The notes: generated by a model from the sequence alone, not told the origin. A stretch of DNA of 64,000 nt from Vibrio vulnificus NBRC 15645 = ATCC 27562 (GCF_002224265.1 NZ_CP012881.1:2356001-2420000), one strand, 5' to 3'; positions 46,777 to 56,953 are shown, counted from the first letter of the stretch. Program-made: numbers and translations.

Positions 46777-47187
46777 ATGCGCGGTTCATTACAGGCTTAT
46801 AAAAAAGTGTCAGTGGATAGCCAACTCAGTGCTGCGTCGCCGCATAAAGTCATTCAAATGCTAATGGCAGGGGCGATCGAGCGTCTGATTCAAGGCAAAG
46901 CAGCGATGCAAGCGGGTAACATTCCAGTGAAAGGTGAGCGTCTTGGCAAAGCATTGGACATCATCATTGCACTGCGTAGCTGTCTCTCAATGGATGATGG
47001 TGGTGATATTGCACGTAACCTCGATCAGCTTTACGAATTTATGATCACGCAGATCTCAGGGGCGAATCACAAAAATGACCCACAAATGATCGACGATGTG
47101 ATCGACATCATCCGTGAGATCAAATCGGCTTGGGACCAAATTCCAAACGAGTACCACAATCTCACGGCTGCGGATATTGGAATGTAA
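46777..47187 (+). CDS. fliS: Flagellin export chaperone FliS
   Basis: 136 residues, four-helix bundle: MRGSLQAYKKVSVDSQLSAA, SPHKVIQMLMAGAIERLIQG, GKALDIIIALRSCLSMDDGG and LYEFMITQISGANHKND. Binds the C-terminal D0 of flagellin to stop premature polymerisation and to deliver it to the export gate. Ribosome site gagg before the ATG. Last gene of the flaG-fliD-flaI-fliS run, with a terminator downstream. Confidence 0.95.
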   Translation: MRGSLQAYKKVSVDSQLSAASPHKVIQMLMAGAIERLIQGKAAMQAGNIPVKGERLGKALDIIIALRSCLSMDDGGDIARNLDQLYEFMITQISGANHKNDPQMIDDVIDIIREIKSAWDQIPNEYHNLTAADIGM

Positions 47188-47264
47188 TTCGATATCCATT
47201 CTTTCTACCGAGCTCACACCTCCTAATTGCTTGGTTGCCTTATTTTTTTATTCAAATAAAATAG

Positions 47265-47294
47265 AAGCCATTAGTAGCCCTGATGGCTTTTTTT
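47265..47294 (+). terminator. Intrinsic terminator after fliS
   Basis: Stem aagccat/atggctt plus two weaker pairs (47265-47273 with 47281-47289), seven-base loop, T-run of seven. It separates the chaperone genes from flrA, which therefore has its own promoter in the following 125 bases (not located). Confidence 0.85.
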
Positions 47295-47418
47295 GTTGCT
47301 GATTTTCCTGTTTTGTCTATCGTTAATTGAGTGATCTTTAAACAAATTGATCATTTTGATTTCGCATATCAAGGTTTGGCCGCAACACATCATAAAACAA
47401 AGGCAATAATCGGTACTT

Positions 47419-48882
47419 ATGCAAGGTTTGGCAAAGCTGCTTGTAATAGAAGACGATGAAGCGAATCGTCTTAACTTACGCAATATACTGGAATTCGTTG
47501 GAGAGAGTTGCGAAGCCCTACGTTCTGATCAGATAGAAAATGCAGATTGGTCAAAGATCTGGTCAGGGGTTATCGTTGGTTTCGTCGACAATAAGTCCAT
47601 CACGACTGTGATGGCAAAACTGAACTCCGCCCACCATATCCCTTTACTCGTGTTGGGGGATTTTTCTCATCCTGTAGAACACCTGCCGAACCTGATTGGT
47701 GAGTTGGAATTCCCACTCAACTATCCTCAGCTCAGCGAAGCGCTAAGACACTGTAAAGAGTTTTTGGGTCGTAAAGGCGTAAATGTTGTTGCCTCGGCAC
47801 GTAAGAACACCCTCTTCCGCAGTCTTGTCGGTCAAAGCTTAGGTATTCAAGAAGTTCGTCATCTAATCGAACAAGTGGCAGCGACCGAAGCGAATGTTTT
47901 GATCTTGGGTGAATCGGGAACGGGTAAAGAAGTGGTCGCGCGTAATATCCACTATCATTCCTCACGTCGCAATGGTCCTTTTGTGCCAATCAACTGTGGT
48001 GCGATTCCACCAGATTTACTTGAAAGTGAATTGTTTGGTCACGAAAAAGGGGCCTTTACTGGTGCGTTAACCACGCGCAAAGGGCGTTTTGAGTTAGCCG
48101 AAGGTGGCACACTTTTCTTGGATGAAATTGGCGATATGCCAATGGCAATGCAGGTTAAGTTGCTGCGTGTGCTGCAAGAGCGTTGTTTTGAACGCGTAGG
48201 TGGCAACACCACCATTAAAGCCAATGTGCGCATTATTGCGGCAACACACCGCAATTTAGAAACCATGATCGACGATGAAAAGTTCCGCGAAGATCTTTTC
48301 TACCGTCTCAACGTGTTCCCCATTGAGATGCCGGCGCTTAAAGAGCGTAAAGAAGACATTCCTTTGTTACTGCAGGAGCTCATGACACGTCTGCAAGCCG
48401 AAGGGGGATTACCAATTTGTTTTACCCCTCGTGCGATCAACTCCTTAATGGAGCATGATTGGCCAGGTAACGTGCGTGAATTGGCGAACTTGGTTGAGCG
48501 TATGGTGATCCTCTATCCAAATAGCTTGGTAGATGTGAATCACTTGCCAACCAAATATCGTTACAGTGACATTCCAGAATTTCAGCCAGAGACGTCATCG
48601 TTCAATTCGATTGAAGATCAAGAGCGCGACGTGTTGGAAGACATTTTCTCAGAAAGCTTCGATCTGGCTACGAGAAATAACTTTGATGACCACTTCGATG
48701 CTCCTCAATCCTTGCCGCCTGAAGGGGTTAACTTGAAAGAACTTCTTGCGGATTTGGAAGTGAACATGATCAACCAAGCGTTAGAAGCGCAAGGCGGTGT
48801 CGTGGCTCGTGCTGCTGATATGTTGGGAATGCGCCGTACCACATTGGTTGAGAAAATGCGCAAGTACAATATGCAACGTTAG
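47419..48882 (+). CDS. flrA: Sigma-54-dependent master flagellar activator FlrA (FlaK, FleQ type)
   Basis: 487 residues. An N-terminal receiver-like FleQ domain ([20 protein letters not shown]), a sigma-54 AAA+ domain with Walker A GESGTGKE near residue 164, [20 protein letters not shown] (GAFTGA sigma-54 contact), [20 protein letters not shown] and the R-finger region. A Fis-type HTH ends the protein ([20 protein letters not shown]). Top of the polar flagellar cascade, expected to turn on flrBC with sigma-54. In vibrios c-di-GMP binding to FlrA represses motility. Start at 47419 has poor ribosome spacing. Confidence 0.94.
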   Translation: MQGLAKLLVIEDDEANRLNLRNILEFVGESCEALRSDQIENADWSKIWSGVIVGFVDNKSITTVMAKLNSAHHIPLLVLGDFSHPVEHLPNLIGELEFPLNYPQLSEALRHCKEFLGRKGVNVVASARKNTLFRSLVGQSLGIQEVRHLIEQVAATEANVLILGESGTGKEVVARNIHYHSSRRNGPFVPINCGAIPPDLLESELFGHEKGAFTGALTTRKGRFELAEGGTLFLDEIGDMPMAMQVKLLRVLQERCFERVGGNTTIKANVRIIAATHRNLETMIDDEKFREDLFYRLNVFPIEMPALKERKEDIPLLLQELMTRLQAEGGLPICFTPRAINSLMEHDWPGNVRELANLVERMVILYPNSLVDVNHLPTKYRYSDIPEFQPETSSFNSIEDQERDVLEDIFSESFDLATRNNFDDHFDAPQSLPPEGVNLKELLADLEVNMINQALEAQGGVVARAADMLGMRRTTLVEKMRKYNMQR

Positions 48883-48939
48883 AAAGCGATTTCAGCGTCA
48901 ACTTATTGTCAATCACCTAACGTATTGATAAAAAACAAA

Positions 48940-48974
48940 AATAGCCTGGCATGCATTTTGCGTGTTAGGCTATT
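48940..48974 (+). promoter_or_regulatory. Sigma-54 promoter of flrBC inside a 15-bp inverted repeat
   Basis: The -24/-12 element TGGCATG-N4-TTGCG is at 48947-48962, with GG and GC ten bases apart as required. It lies wholly inside an inverted repeat: arms aatagcct (48940-48947) and aggctatt (48967-48974) are perfect, and with wobble pairs the stem reaches 15 bp around a five-base loop (48955-48959). The same hairpin could partly terminate flrA transcripts, although no T-run follows. flrB begins 31 bases later. Confidence 0.85.
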
Positions 48975-49004
48975 CTAGTATTTGAGGCGAGATTTCGACA
49001 GCGC

Positions 49005-50039
49005 ATGGATAATTTAACCAATCAATCCCACTTAGACTCGGTAGAAAGTCAGGTAGAACGTTATAAGCAAGTGCTTGATGTGATGCCAGCGGGAGTGATT
49101 TTGCTTGATACTCAAGGGGTGGTGCGAGAAGCCAATCCAGAAGCGCATCGAATTCTAGAAGTGCCCTTGGTGAACGAGCGCTGGTTTTCGGTGATCCAAG
49201 CTGCGTTCGATCCGCGCGAAGATGATGGCCATGAAGTGTCCCTGCGCAATGGTCGAAAAGTACGCTTAGCCATTTCGGCTTCTGCGACAGGCCAACTTAT
49301 TTTGATCACGGACCTGACCGAGACGCGCTTGTTGCAATCTCGTGTGAGTGATTTACAGCGGTTATCTTCGTTAGGACGCATGGTCGCGTCTTTGGCGCAT
49401 CAAGTTCGAACCCCGCTCTCTAGTGCGATGCTTTACGCCTCAAACCTTTCTGCTCCTAACCTGCCTAATACAACGCGAGAGCGCTTTCAATCAAAGCTGA
49501 TGGATCGCCTGCAGGATTTGGAAAAGCAGGTCAACGACATGTTGTTGTTTGCCAAAGGTGGCGACAACAAAGTCATTAAACCTTTCACCATTGCTCAACT
49601 GGTTAATGAGTTTCAGCCCATGGTTGAGACAGCATTGAAAAGCAATCATATTGATTACGGTCAAGAGGTGGAAGAGGAACAAACGGTTATTTTAGGTAAT
49701 GCCAACGCCATCGCTTCTGCATTGAGCAACTTAGTGATGAACGCCATTCAAATTGCGGGGAAAGAAGCTCAGATCGATGTGTTTTTCCGCCCAGTCAATG
49801 GTGAGTTGCGTATTTCAGTACAAGACAGTGGCCCTGGTGTGCCGAAAGAGCTGCAAAACAAAATCATGGAACCTTTTTTTACCACTCGTTCTCAAGGAAC
49901 GGGTTTAGGTTTGGCCGTGGTACAAATGGTCTGTCGTGCTCATGAGGGTCGACTAGAATTATTATCGGAAGAAGGGGATGGTGCTTGCTTCACCATGTGT
50001 ATCCCTTTGGAAAGAACTCAATCTGCAGATGCAGAATGA
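49005..50039 (+). CDS. flrB: Sensor histidine kinase FlrB (FlaL)
   Basis: Soluble two-component kinase, 344 residues, no membrane segment. PAS domain (YKQVLDVMPAGVILLDTQGV), HisKA with His132 in SLAHQVRTPLSSAMLYASNL, and HATPase_c motifs (NLVMNAIQIAG N-box, QDSGPGVPKEL G1, TTRSQGTGLGLAVVQMVCRA G2). It phosphorylates FlrC. Gap to flrC is 26 bases. Confidence 0.93.
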   Translation: MDNLTNQSHLDSVESQVERYKQVLDVMPAGVILLDTQGVVREANPEAHRILEVPLVNERWFSVIQAAFDPREDDGHEVSLRNGRKVRLAISASATGQLILITDLTETRLLQSRVSDLQRLSSLGRMVASLAHQVRTPLSSAMLYASNLSAPNLPNTTRERFQSKLMDRLQDLEKQVNDMLLFAKGGDNKVIKPFTIAQLVNEFQPMVETALKSNHIDYGQEVEEEQTVILGNANAIASALSNLVMNAIQIAGKEAQIDVFFRPVNGELRISVQDSGPGVPKELQNKIMEPFFTTRSQGTGLGLAVVQMVCRAHEGRLELLSEEGDGACFTMCIPLERTQSADAE

Positions 50040-50065
50040 GCGCGTAACAACACTGGAGAATCAAG

Positions 50066-51481
50066 ATGGCTCAAAGCAAAGTGTTAATCGTAGAAGACGA
50101 TGAAGGTCTGCGCGAAGCGCTAGTCGACACATTGGCATTAGCAGGTTATGAATGGCTAGAAGCGGATTGCGCAGAAGATGCTTTGGTTAAGCTGAAAGCC
50201 AATCCGGTCGATATTGTCGTTTCTGATGTACAAATGGCAGGCATGGGTGGCTTGGCACTGCTGCGCAGCATCAAACAAAACTGGCCAAATTTACCCGTGT
50301 TGCTGATGACGGCGTACGCCAACATCGAAGACGCCGTGTCTGCGATGAAGGAAGGAGCGATTGACTACATGGCTAAGCCTTTTGCGCCAGAAGTCTTGCT
50401 CAATATGGTCAGCCGCTACGCGCCTGTAAAATCTGAAGACAATGGCGATGCCGTTGTGGCGGACGAGAAAAGCTTACGCTTATTGGCATTGGCGGACAAA
50501 GTCGCTCGTACCGATGCCAACGTGATGGTTCTTGGGCCTAGTGGCTCGGGCAAAGAAGTGCTATCGCGCTACATTCATAATGCTTCTCCGCGCAAAGATG
50601 GGCCTTTTATTGCTATTAACTGTGCTGCCATTCCAGACAATATGTTGGAAGCAACCCTATTTGGCTACGAGAAAGGGGCGTTTACCGGGGCGGTTCAAGC
50701 TTGTCCGGGGAAATTTGAACAAGCCCAAGGCGGTACCATTTTGCTCGATGAAATCAGCGAAATGGATTTGAATCTACAAGCCAAACTGCTGCGTGTTTTG
50801 CAAGAGCGTGAAGTGGAACGTTTAGGCAGTCGCAAGAGCATTAAGCTTGATGTTCGCGTGCTGGCCACCAGTAACCGCGATCTCAAACAGTATGTCTCGG
50901 CGGGCAACTTCCGTGAAGATTTGTACTATCGTTTGAACGTTTTCCCAATCACTTGGCCTGCGTTGTGTGACCGTCAAGGAGACATCACACCGCTGGCGAA
51001 GCATTTGGCAGAGCGCCATTGTACCAAGCAAGGCATCCCAGTGCCGCGTTTCTCACCAAGTGCGCTGGAGAAGCTGTTGCAATACCCATGGCCGGGTAAT
51101 GTGCGTGAGCTGGATAACGTAGTGCAGCGTGCGCTGATCCTCAGTGAAAATGGCGACATCTCCCACGAGCATATCTTGCTTGAAGGGGTGGATTGGCAAG
51201 ATGCCGACAGCTTGCAACATGTGGTGCAGCAGCAAGAACACATTGCGCCAGACATTAAGCCAGTCGCTCAAGCGGAGCCCGAAGGCATGATTCGCGGCCT
51301 GTCTGTGGGTGACAGCTTAGGCAGTGAGCTGCGCGATCAAGAGTATGCCATTATCTTGGAAACGCTGATTGAATGTCAGGGTCGCCGCAAAGAAATGGCG
51401 GATAAACTGGGGATTAGCCCCAGAACTTTACGCTATAAGCTAGCCAAAATGCGCGATGCTGGTATCGAGATCCCGGGATAG
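50066..51481 (+). CDS. flrC: Sigma-54-dependent response regulator FlrC (FlaM)
   Basis: 471 residues. Receiver domain with Asp54 (DIVVSDVQMAGMGGL) as phospho-acceptor. AAA+ domain: Walker A GPSGSGKE near residue 157, [34 protein letters not shown] Fis-type HTH at the C-terminus (MADKLGISPRTLRYKLAKM). When phosphorylated by FlrB it activates class III sigma-54 flagellar promoters, here predicted at fliE and fliK. Ribosome site tggag before the ATG. Confidence 0.94.
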   Translation: MAQSKVLIVEDDEGLREALVDTLALAGYEWLEADCAEDALVKLKANPVDIVVSDVQMAGMGGLALLRSIKQNWPNLPVLLMTAYANIEDAVSAMKEGAIDYMAKPFAPEVLLNMVSRYAPVKSEDNGDAVVADEKSLRLLALADKVARTDANVMVLGPSGSGKEVLSRYIHNASPRKDGPFIAINCAAIPDNMLEATLFGYEKGAFTGAVQACPGKFEQAQGGTILLDEISEMDLNLQAKLLRVLQEREVERLGSRKSIKLDVRVLATSNRDLKQYVSAGNFREDLYYRLNVFPITWPALCDRQGDITPLAKHLAERHCTKQGIPVPRFSPSALEKLLQYPWPGNVRELDNVVQRALILSENGDISHEHILLEGVDWQDADSLQHVVQQQEHIAPDIKPVAQAEPEGMIRGLSVGDSLGSELRDQEYAIILETLIECQGRRKEMADKLGISPRTLRYKLAKMRDAGIEIPG

Positions 51482-51542
51482 GATTTGAAATCTTGGTCAG
51501 ATTGCCTGACTCAGGTAAACTGGCCAGCCATAACGGGCAATA

Positions 51543-51558
51543 TGGCATGCTAATTGCT
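51543..51558 (+). promoter_or_regulatory. Sigma-54 promoter of the fliE operon
   Basis: TGGCATG-N4-TTGCT with GG and GC separated by ten bases, 52 bases before the fliE ATG. A weaker inverted repeat gcaat/attgc (51537-51541, 51553-51557) also brackets it. Confidence 0.88.
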
Positions 51559-51610
51559 GTGTCAATATTACAGCAAAATAGTTAGTCAAACTTTTGGCTT
51601 AGAGGTAACG

Positions 51611-51922
51611 ATGAGAATTGATGGATTTAACGGCGAAATGCGCGCCATGATGCTTGAAGCAAGCAACACGACCGCACCGGCGACGGGCGCGAAAGTCAGT
51701 GCCGATTTTAGCACCTTGCTAAATCAGGCCATCAATAACGTTAACTCACTGCAAAAGAGCTCAAGTGATTTGCAAACCCGCTTTGATCGCGGTGACGCGG
51801 ATGTTTCTCTTTCTGATGTCATGATTGCGAGAAACAAATCCAGCGTCGCATTTGAAGCCACGGTACAGGTTAGAAATAAACTGGTCGAGGCATACAAAGA
51901 CCTTATGAACATGCCAGTCTAA
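51611..51922 (+). CDS. fliE: Flagellar hook-basal body complex protein FliE
   Basis: 103 residues from MRIDGFNGEMRAMMLEASNT (ATG 51611, ribosome site gaggt). A longer frame start at 51554 lies inside the promoter. Helical, with FSTLLNQAINNVNSLQKSSS and the C-terminal YKDLMNMPV. It joins the MS ring to the proximal rod and is the first gene of the fliE-R operon. Confidence 0.95.
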   Translation: MRIDGFNGEMRAMMLEASNTTAPATGAKVSADFSTLLNQAINNVNSLQKSSSDLQTRFDRGDADVSLSDVMIARNKSSVAFEATVQVRNKLVEAYKDLMNMPV

Positions 51923-51937
51923 TGTGGGTAGTAAACT

Positions 51938-53683
51938 GTGGCTGAAGAAAATAAATCAACCGATCTAGCACTGACTGATGATGGTTCCAGTAAAGCGTTA
52001 ACCATGCATTCTGATATGGATATGGACAGTCAGAATCCAGATTTAGACGAGCGTAGCTCTTCTAAGTTTGATATGGCCGTGGGTGATTTAGATTTATTAC
52101 GTCAGGTCGTGTTAGTCCTCTCTATTTCAATCTGTGTCGCTTTGATTGTCATGTTGTTTTTCTGGGTTAAAGAGCCAGAAATGCGACCATTGGGCGTGTT
52201 TGAAACCGAAGAACTGATACCTGTACTGGATCATTTAGACCAGCAAAAAATCAATTACAAATTGGATGGCAACACCATTTTGGTTGAAACGAGTGAATTC
52301 AATTCAATCAAATTGGATATGGTGCGTTCTGGTTTGAATCAGAGCACCCAAGCGGGTGACGATATCTTGCTGCAAGATATGGGGTTTGGGGTTTCACAGC
52401 GTCTTGAACAAGAGCGTTTGAAACTGAGTCGAGAGCGCCAACTGGGTAAAGCGATCGAAGAGATGAAGCAAGTGCGCAAAGCCAAAGTGCTTCTCGCGTT
52501 GCCAAAACAGAGTGTGTTTGTGCGCCACAACCAAGAAGCCTCCGCCTCTGTATTCTTGACCCTAAATACCGGTTCCAATCTCAAGCAGCAAGAAGTCGAT
52601 TCGATTGTTGACATGGTAGCCAGTGCCGTGCCAGGGATGAAGACCTCGCGTGTGACCGTCACGGATCAACATGGTCGCTTGCTCAATTCTGGTTCTCAAG
52701 ATCCCGTTTCAGCCGCTCGCCGCAAAGAGCAAGAGTTGGAGCGTAATCAAGAACAAGCGCTGCGTGAAAAAATCGACTCCGTTTTGATCCCTATCTTAGG
52801 CTTCGGTAACTATACCGCCCAAGTGGATATCGAAATGGACTTCAGTGCGGTCGAGCAAACGCGTAAGCAGTTTGATCCGAATACGCCCGCGACACGAAGC
52901 GAATACGCGCTTGAAGATTACAACAATGGCAACATGGTGGCAGGGGTGCCCGGTGCCCTGAGTAACCAGCCTCCTGCCGATGCGTCGATTCCTCAAGATG
53001 TTGCACAAATGAAAGATGGCTCGGTGCTCGGTCAAGGATCGGTACGTAAAGAATCGACACGTAACTTTGAACTGGACACCACCATCAGTCATGAGCGTAA
53101 GCAAATGGGTGTGATTAACCGTCAAACCGTCGCGGTCGCCATTAAAGATCGCGCCATCATCAATCCTGAGACAGGTGATGTGACATATACACCTCGCAGC
53201 GAGGCGGAAATTAACGCGATTCGCCAAGTGCTTGTCGGTACCGTCGGCTTTAGTGAAAATCGTGGTGACTTGCTCAACGTATTAAGTATGCCATTTGCCG
53301 AGCCAGAGCAGGAGCAATTGGCGGATGTGCCTATTTGGGAACATCCTAACTTCAACGATTGGATTCGTTGGTTTGCCAGTGCCTTAGTCATTATTGTGGT
53401 GATCTTAGTTCTGATCCGCCCTGCGATGAAGAAACTGCTCAACCCTGCGGGTGACGACGATGACGAAATGTATGGACCAGATGGCTTACCGATTGGTGCC
53501 GATGGTGAAACCAGCCTAATCGGTAGCGATATTGATGCAGGTGAGCTGTTTGAGTTTGGCTCTAGTATCGATCTCCCTAACCTACACAAGGACGAAGACG
53601 TGCTGAAAGCGGTTCGTGCCCTCGTGGCAAATGAACCTGAACTGGCAGCACAAGTGGTCAAGAATTGGATGGTAAATGGCTAA
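51938..53683 (+). CDS. fliF: Flagellar MS-ring protein FliF
   Basis: 581 residues. The first membrane span is near residues 52-75 (LLRQVVLVLSISICVALIVM). The ring-building motif domains RBM1-3 follow (EELIPVLDHLDQQKINYKLD, VTVTDQHGRLLNSGSQDPVS, then TISHERKQMGVINRQTVAVA). The second span is near 480-495 (ASALVIIVVILVLIRPAMKK). The C-terminal cytosolic tail binds FliG. GTG start at 51938 with weak ribosome site. Ends eight bases inside fliG, so fliF-fliG are translationally coupled. Confidence 0.95.
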   Translation: MAEENKSTDLALTDDGSSKALTMHSDMDMDSQNPDLDERSSSKFDMAVGDLDLLRQVVLVLSISICVALIVMLFFWVKEPEMRPLGVFETEELIPVLDHLDQQKINYKLDGNTILVETSEFNSIKLDMVRSGLNQSTQAGDDILLQDMGFGVSQRLEQERLKLSRERQLGKAIEEMKQVRKAKVLLALPKQSVFVRHNQEASASVFLTLNTGSNLKQQEVDSIVDMVASAVPGMKTSRVTVTDQHGRLLNSGSQDPVSAARRKEQELERNQEQALREKIDSVLIPILGFGNYTAQVDIEMDFSAVEQTRKQFDPNTPATRSEYALEDYNNGNMVAGVPGALSNQPPADASIPQDVAQMKDGSVLGQGSVRKESTRNFELDTTISHERKQMGVINRQTVAVAIKDRAIINPETGDVTYTPRSEAEINAIRQVLVGTVGFSENRGDLLNVLSMPFAEPEQEQLADVPIWEHPNFNDWIRWFASALVIIVVILVLIRPAMKKLLNPAGDDDDEMYGPDGLPIGADGETSLIGSDIDAGELFEFGSSIDLPNLHKDEDVLKAVRALVANEPELAAQVVKNWMVNG

Positions 53684-54731
53684 CGAAATTGTAAACGGGA
53701 ACGAAGACGGCTCGATGGATACACCAGAAGTTGATATCAGTTCGATATCAGGTGAAGAAAAAGCAGCAATTTTGCTGCTGAGTTTAAACGAACAAGACGC
53801 CGCCGGTATTATCCGCCACTTAGAGCCAAAACAGGTTCAGCGCGTGGGTAGTGCGATGGCGCGCGCCAAAGATCTCAGCCAAGACAAAGTCTCGGCCGTG
53901 CACCGTGCTTTCTTGGAAGACATTCAGAAGTACACCAACATCGGTATGGGCAGTGAAGACTTCATGCGTAATACCTTGATCGCGGCACTGGGTGCAGACA
54001 AAGCCAACAACTTGGTGGATCAAATCCTATTGGGCACGGGCTCGAAAGGTCTCGATTCGCTGAAATGGATGGACCCACGACAAGTGGCGAGCATCATTGT
54101 TAACGAACACCCACAAATTCAGACGATCGTATTGTCTTACTTGGAAGCCGATCAATCAGCCGAGATCATCGCGCAATTCCCAGAGCGAGTACGCCTTGAC
54201 TTAATGATGCGTATTGCCAACCTTGAGGAAGTTCAACCTTCAGCACTGGCTGAGTTGAACGAAATCATGGAGAAACAGTTTGCCGGCCAAGCGGGCGCAC
54301 AAGCAGCGAAAATTGGCGGCCTGAAGGCCGCTGCAGAGATCATGAACTACCTCGACAACAACGTCGAAGGTTTGTTGATGGAGCAGATTCGCGACCAAGA
54401 CGAAGATCTGGCGACACAAATCCAAGATCTCATGTTCGTATTCGAGAACCTTATCGAAGTGGACGATCAAGGTATCCAGAAATTGCTGCGTGACGTCCCA
54501 CAAGACGTGCTACAGAAAGCCCTTAAAGGTGCCGATGACGGTCTTCGTGAGAAGATCTTCAAGAACATGTCGAAACGTGCCGCTGAGATGATGAAAGACG
54601 ACATCGAAGCAATGCCACCAGTGCGTGTTGCCGATGTGGAAGCGGCGCAGAAAGAAATTCTGGCCATTGCTCGTCGTTTAGCCGACAGCGGAGAAATCAT
54701 GCTGTCCGGTGGCGCAGACGAATTCTTGTAA
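53676..54731 (+). CDS. fliG: Flagellar motor switch protein FliG
   Basis: 351 residues. FliG_N binding FliF, FliG_M, and FliG_C with the charged torque helix (LLRDVPQDVLQKALKGADDG, LREKIFKNMSKRAAEMMKDD) that faces the stator. Typical ISGEEKAAILLLSLNEQDAA start of the folded part. ATG inside fliF. The next gene is 96 bases away, over a hairpin. Confidence 0.96.
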   Translation: MANEIVNGNEDGSMDTPEVDISSISGEEKAAILLLSLNEQDAAGIIRHLEPKQVQRVGSAMARAKDLSQDKVSAVHRAFLEDIQKYTNIGMGSEDFMRNTLIAALGADKANNLVDQILLGTGSKGLDSLKWMDPRQVASIIVNEHPQIQTIVLSYLEADQSAEIIAQFPERVRLDLMMRIANLEEVQPSALAELNEIMEKQFAGQAGAQAAKIGGLKAAAEIMNYLDNNVEGLLMEQIRDQDEDLATQIQDLMFVFENLIEVDDQGIQKLLRDVPQDVLQKALKGADDGLREKIFKNMSKRAAEMMKDDIEAMPPVRVADVEAAQKEILAIARRLADSGEIMLSGGADEFL

Positions 54732-54739
54732 TAACAGAC

Positions 54740-54758
54740 AAGCCCCGAGTTGGGGCTT
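54740..54758 (+). other. Intra-operon hairpin between fliG and fliH
   Basis: 7-bp stem aagcccc/ggggctt (54740-54746 with 54752-54758) followed by tgtttcc. An attenuator-grade terminator nine bases beyond the fliG stop, inside what is usually one operon. It could lower expression of fliH onward relative to fliEFG. Confidence 0.6.
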
Positions 54759-54827
54759 TGTTTCCTTAAGAACAATGAAAACTCAATCACTGAGTTTTAC
54801 ATGTGACCATTCAGAGGTAACCGATCC

Positions 54828-55628
54828 ATGGCTAACGAGAGAAAACGTGGTTTTATCCGCCCTGGTGAAGACGATGCCGTTCCACAACCTCAGCGTTGGG
54901 GATTGCCAGATTACGGCTCTGAGGTGAACAAGCAAGCTAAAGAAACGGCGTTTAACTACGATCCTGGCTGGATGCCCGATTTCGAACAGCCGGAAGAAGA
55001 CGCTGTCCTTGAGTTGACCGAAGAGCAAATCGAACTGATCAAGCAAGGCGCTTATCAAGAAGGTTTGTTCCAAGGTCAAGAAGCGGGCTTTAAACAAGGT
55101 TTTGATAAAGGCAAAGAGGAAGGTTTTCAAGCCGGTCATGAAGAGGGCCTAGAGCAGGGCAAAAATGAAGGCGTTGAAGCGGGACAAGAACACATCAAGC
55201 AGCAGGTTGATACCTTTATTAATCTCGCTAACCAGTTTGCTCAGCCATTAGAGCTGATGAACAACCAAGTGGAAAAACAACTGGTGGATATGGTGTTGTG
55301 CTTGGTCAAAGAAGTGGTGCATGTCGAGGTGCAAACCAACCCACAAGTGATCTTAGACACCGTGAAAGCCTCTGTTGAAAGTCTACCGATTGCCGGGCAT
55401 CCCATTACGCTGCGCCTCAATCCCGAAGATGTCGACATTATTCGCTCTGCTTATGGCGAGGATGATCTCAACTTCCGCAATTGGACCTTACTCAGTGAAC
55501 CAGCACTGAACCGTGGCGATGTACAAATCGAAGCGGGCGAATCCAGCGTGAGCTACCGGATGGAAGAGCGCATCAAGCAAGTGATACAGAATTTCTGTGG
55601 TAAGAATCGTCACCACGGAGGTGAATGA
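54828..55628 (+). CDS. fliH: Flagellar export protein FliH
   Basis: Regulator and stator of the FliI ATPase. 266 residues: N-terminal Pro/Trp region, then a long helix with GxxxG-type repeats ([40 protein letters not shown]), characteristic of FliH. The C-terminal globular domain follows ([20 protein letters not shown]). Start has weak aggt ten bases upstream. Overlaps fliI by one base. Confidence 0.93.
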   Translation: MANERKRGFIRPGEDDAVPQPQRWGLPDYGSEVNKQAKETAFNYDPGWMPDFEQPEEDAVLELTEEQIELIKQGAYQEGLFQGQEAGFKQGFDKGKEEGFQAGHEEGLEQGKNEGVEAGQEHIKQQVDTFINLANQFAQPLELMNNQVEKQLVDMVLCLVKEVVHVEVQTNPQVILDTVKASVESLPIAGHPITLRLNPEDVDIIRSAYGEDDLNFRNWTLLSEPALNRGDVQIEAGESSVSYRMEERIKQVIQNFCGKNRHHGGE

Positions 55629-56950
55629 TGATTGCGCTAGCAGAGAGACTCAAAAGCTACAGAGTGCAAGGCTTGGGCAGCCGTCCAGTCGCCTCAGGTA
55701 AACTAGTGCGTGTTGTCGGTTTAACGCTGGAAGCGACAGGTTGTCGAGCACCCATCGGCAGCTTGTGTTTGGTTGAAACCATGACGGGCCAGATGGAAGC
55801 TGAAGTTGTCGGTTTTTCGGGTGACAATCTATTTCTGATGCCGAGCGAGCAAATCGGCGGCATTCTGCCCGGCGCTAAAGTGACGCCGTTAACCAGCGAG
55901 AGTGGTTTGCCCGTGGGCATGGAACTGCTTGGTCGTGTGATTGACGGTGTGGGCAACCCCTTAGATGGCTTAGGCCCAATTTACACTGAACATCGTGCTT
56001 CTTTTAATGCGGAACCCATTAACCCCCTTGCGCGCAAACCCATTACCGAACCGCTTGATGTCGGATTGAAAGCCATTAACGGTTTACTTACGGTGGGAAA
56101 AGGCCAACGTATCGGCCTGTTTGCGGGCTCTGGTGTGGGTAAGTCGGTCACGCTAGGTATGATGACCCGTGGTACCACCGCCCAAGTGGTCGTGGTGGGA
56201 TTGATTGGTGAACGTGGACGAGAAGTCAAAGAGTTCATCGAAGAAATTCTCGGTGAAGATGGACGCAAGCGTTCCGTCGTTGTCGCCGCGCCCGCGGATG
56301 CATCGCCGCTTATGCGCTTGAAAGGTTGTCAAACAGCACTGACCATTGCGGAATATTTCCGTGATCAAGGGTTGGATGTGTTGCTCCTGATGGATTCATT
56401 GACACGCTTTGCCCAAGCGCAGCGTGAAATTGCACTGTCGGTCGGTGAACCGCCTGCCACCAAAGGTTATCCACCTTCGGTGTTTGCCAAATTGCCTGCG
56501 CTGGTGGAGCGCGCGGGTAATGGTGGTCCGCAACAAGGCTCGATCACCGCATTCTTTACCGTTTTAACGGAAGGCGATGACCTTCAAGACCCGATCGCTG
56601 ACGCGTCGCGCGCCATCTTGGATGGTCATATTGTCCTTTCGCGTGAAATGGCCGATGCGGGTCATTATCCGGCGATTGATGTTGAGAAGTCCGTGAGCCG
56701 AGTCATGCCACAGATCACCACAGAAGAGCATGTGCTGATGTCGAAAGCGGTGCGCCAAGTGTTGTCTATTTGTCGTAAAAACCAAGATTTGGTGTCGATT
56801 GGCGCTTATAAACCGGGTACCGATCCGGCTATCGACAGTGCTTTCACATTGAAGCCGAAGTTGGACGAATACTTGCAACAACGGATGAAAGAAACCGTGC
56901 CTTACGCCATGTGTGTCAACATGTTGAAGAACGCGCTTGGAGTGCAGTAA
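55628..56950 (+). CDS. fliI: Flagellum-specific ATPase FliI
   Basis: 440 residues. F1-type ATPase of the export apparatus. Walker A AGSGVGKS near residue 166, Walker [21 protein letters not shown], arginine finger region [20 protein letters not shown]. Two ATGs overlap (55625 and 55628). The second is preferred because ggaggt would lie only two bases before the first. Followed by fliJ after three bases. Confidence 0.95.
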   Translation: MIALAERLKSYRVQGLGSRPVASGKLVRVVGLTLEATGCRAPIGSLCLVETMTGQMEAEVVGFSGDNLFLMPSEQIGGILPGAKVTPLTSESGLPVGMELLGRVIDGVGNPLDGLGPIYTEHRASFNAEPINPLARKPITEPLDVGLKAINGLLTVGKGQRIGLFAGSGVGKSVTLGMMTRGTTAQVVVVGLIGERGREVKEFIEEILGEDGRKRSVVVAAPADASPLMRLKGCQTALTIAEYFRDQGLDVLLLMDSLTRFAQAQREIALSVGEPPATKGYPPSVFAKLPALVERAGNGGPQQGSITAFFTVLTEGDDLQDPIADASRAILDGHIVLSREMADAGHYPAIDVEKSVSRVMPQITTEEHVLMSKAVRQVLSICRKNQDLVSIGAYKPGTDPAIDSAFTLKPKLDEYLQQRMKETVPYAMCVNMLKNALGVQ

Positions 56951-56953
56951 TCG

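Noticed and set aside
47188..47418. CRP or FNR site upstream of flrA
   Set aside because: TGATC-rich inverted bits are present near 47330-47375, but none matches the spacing of the CRP or FNR consensus.
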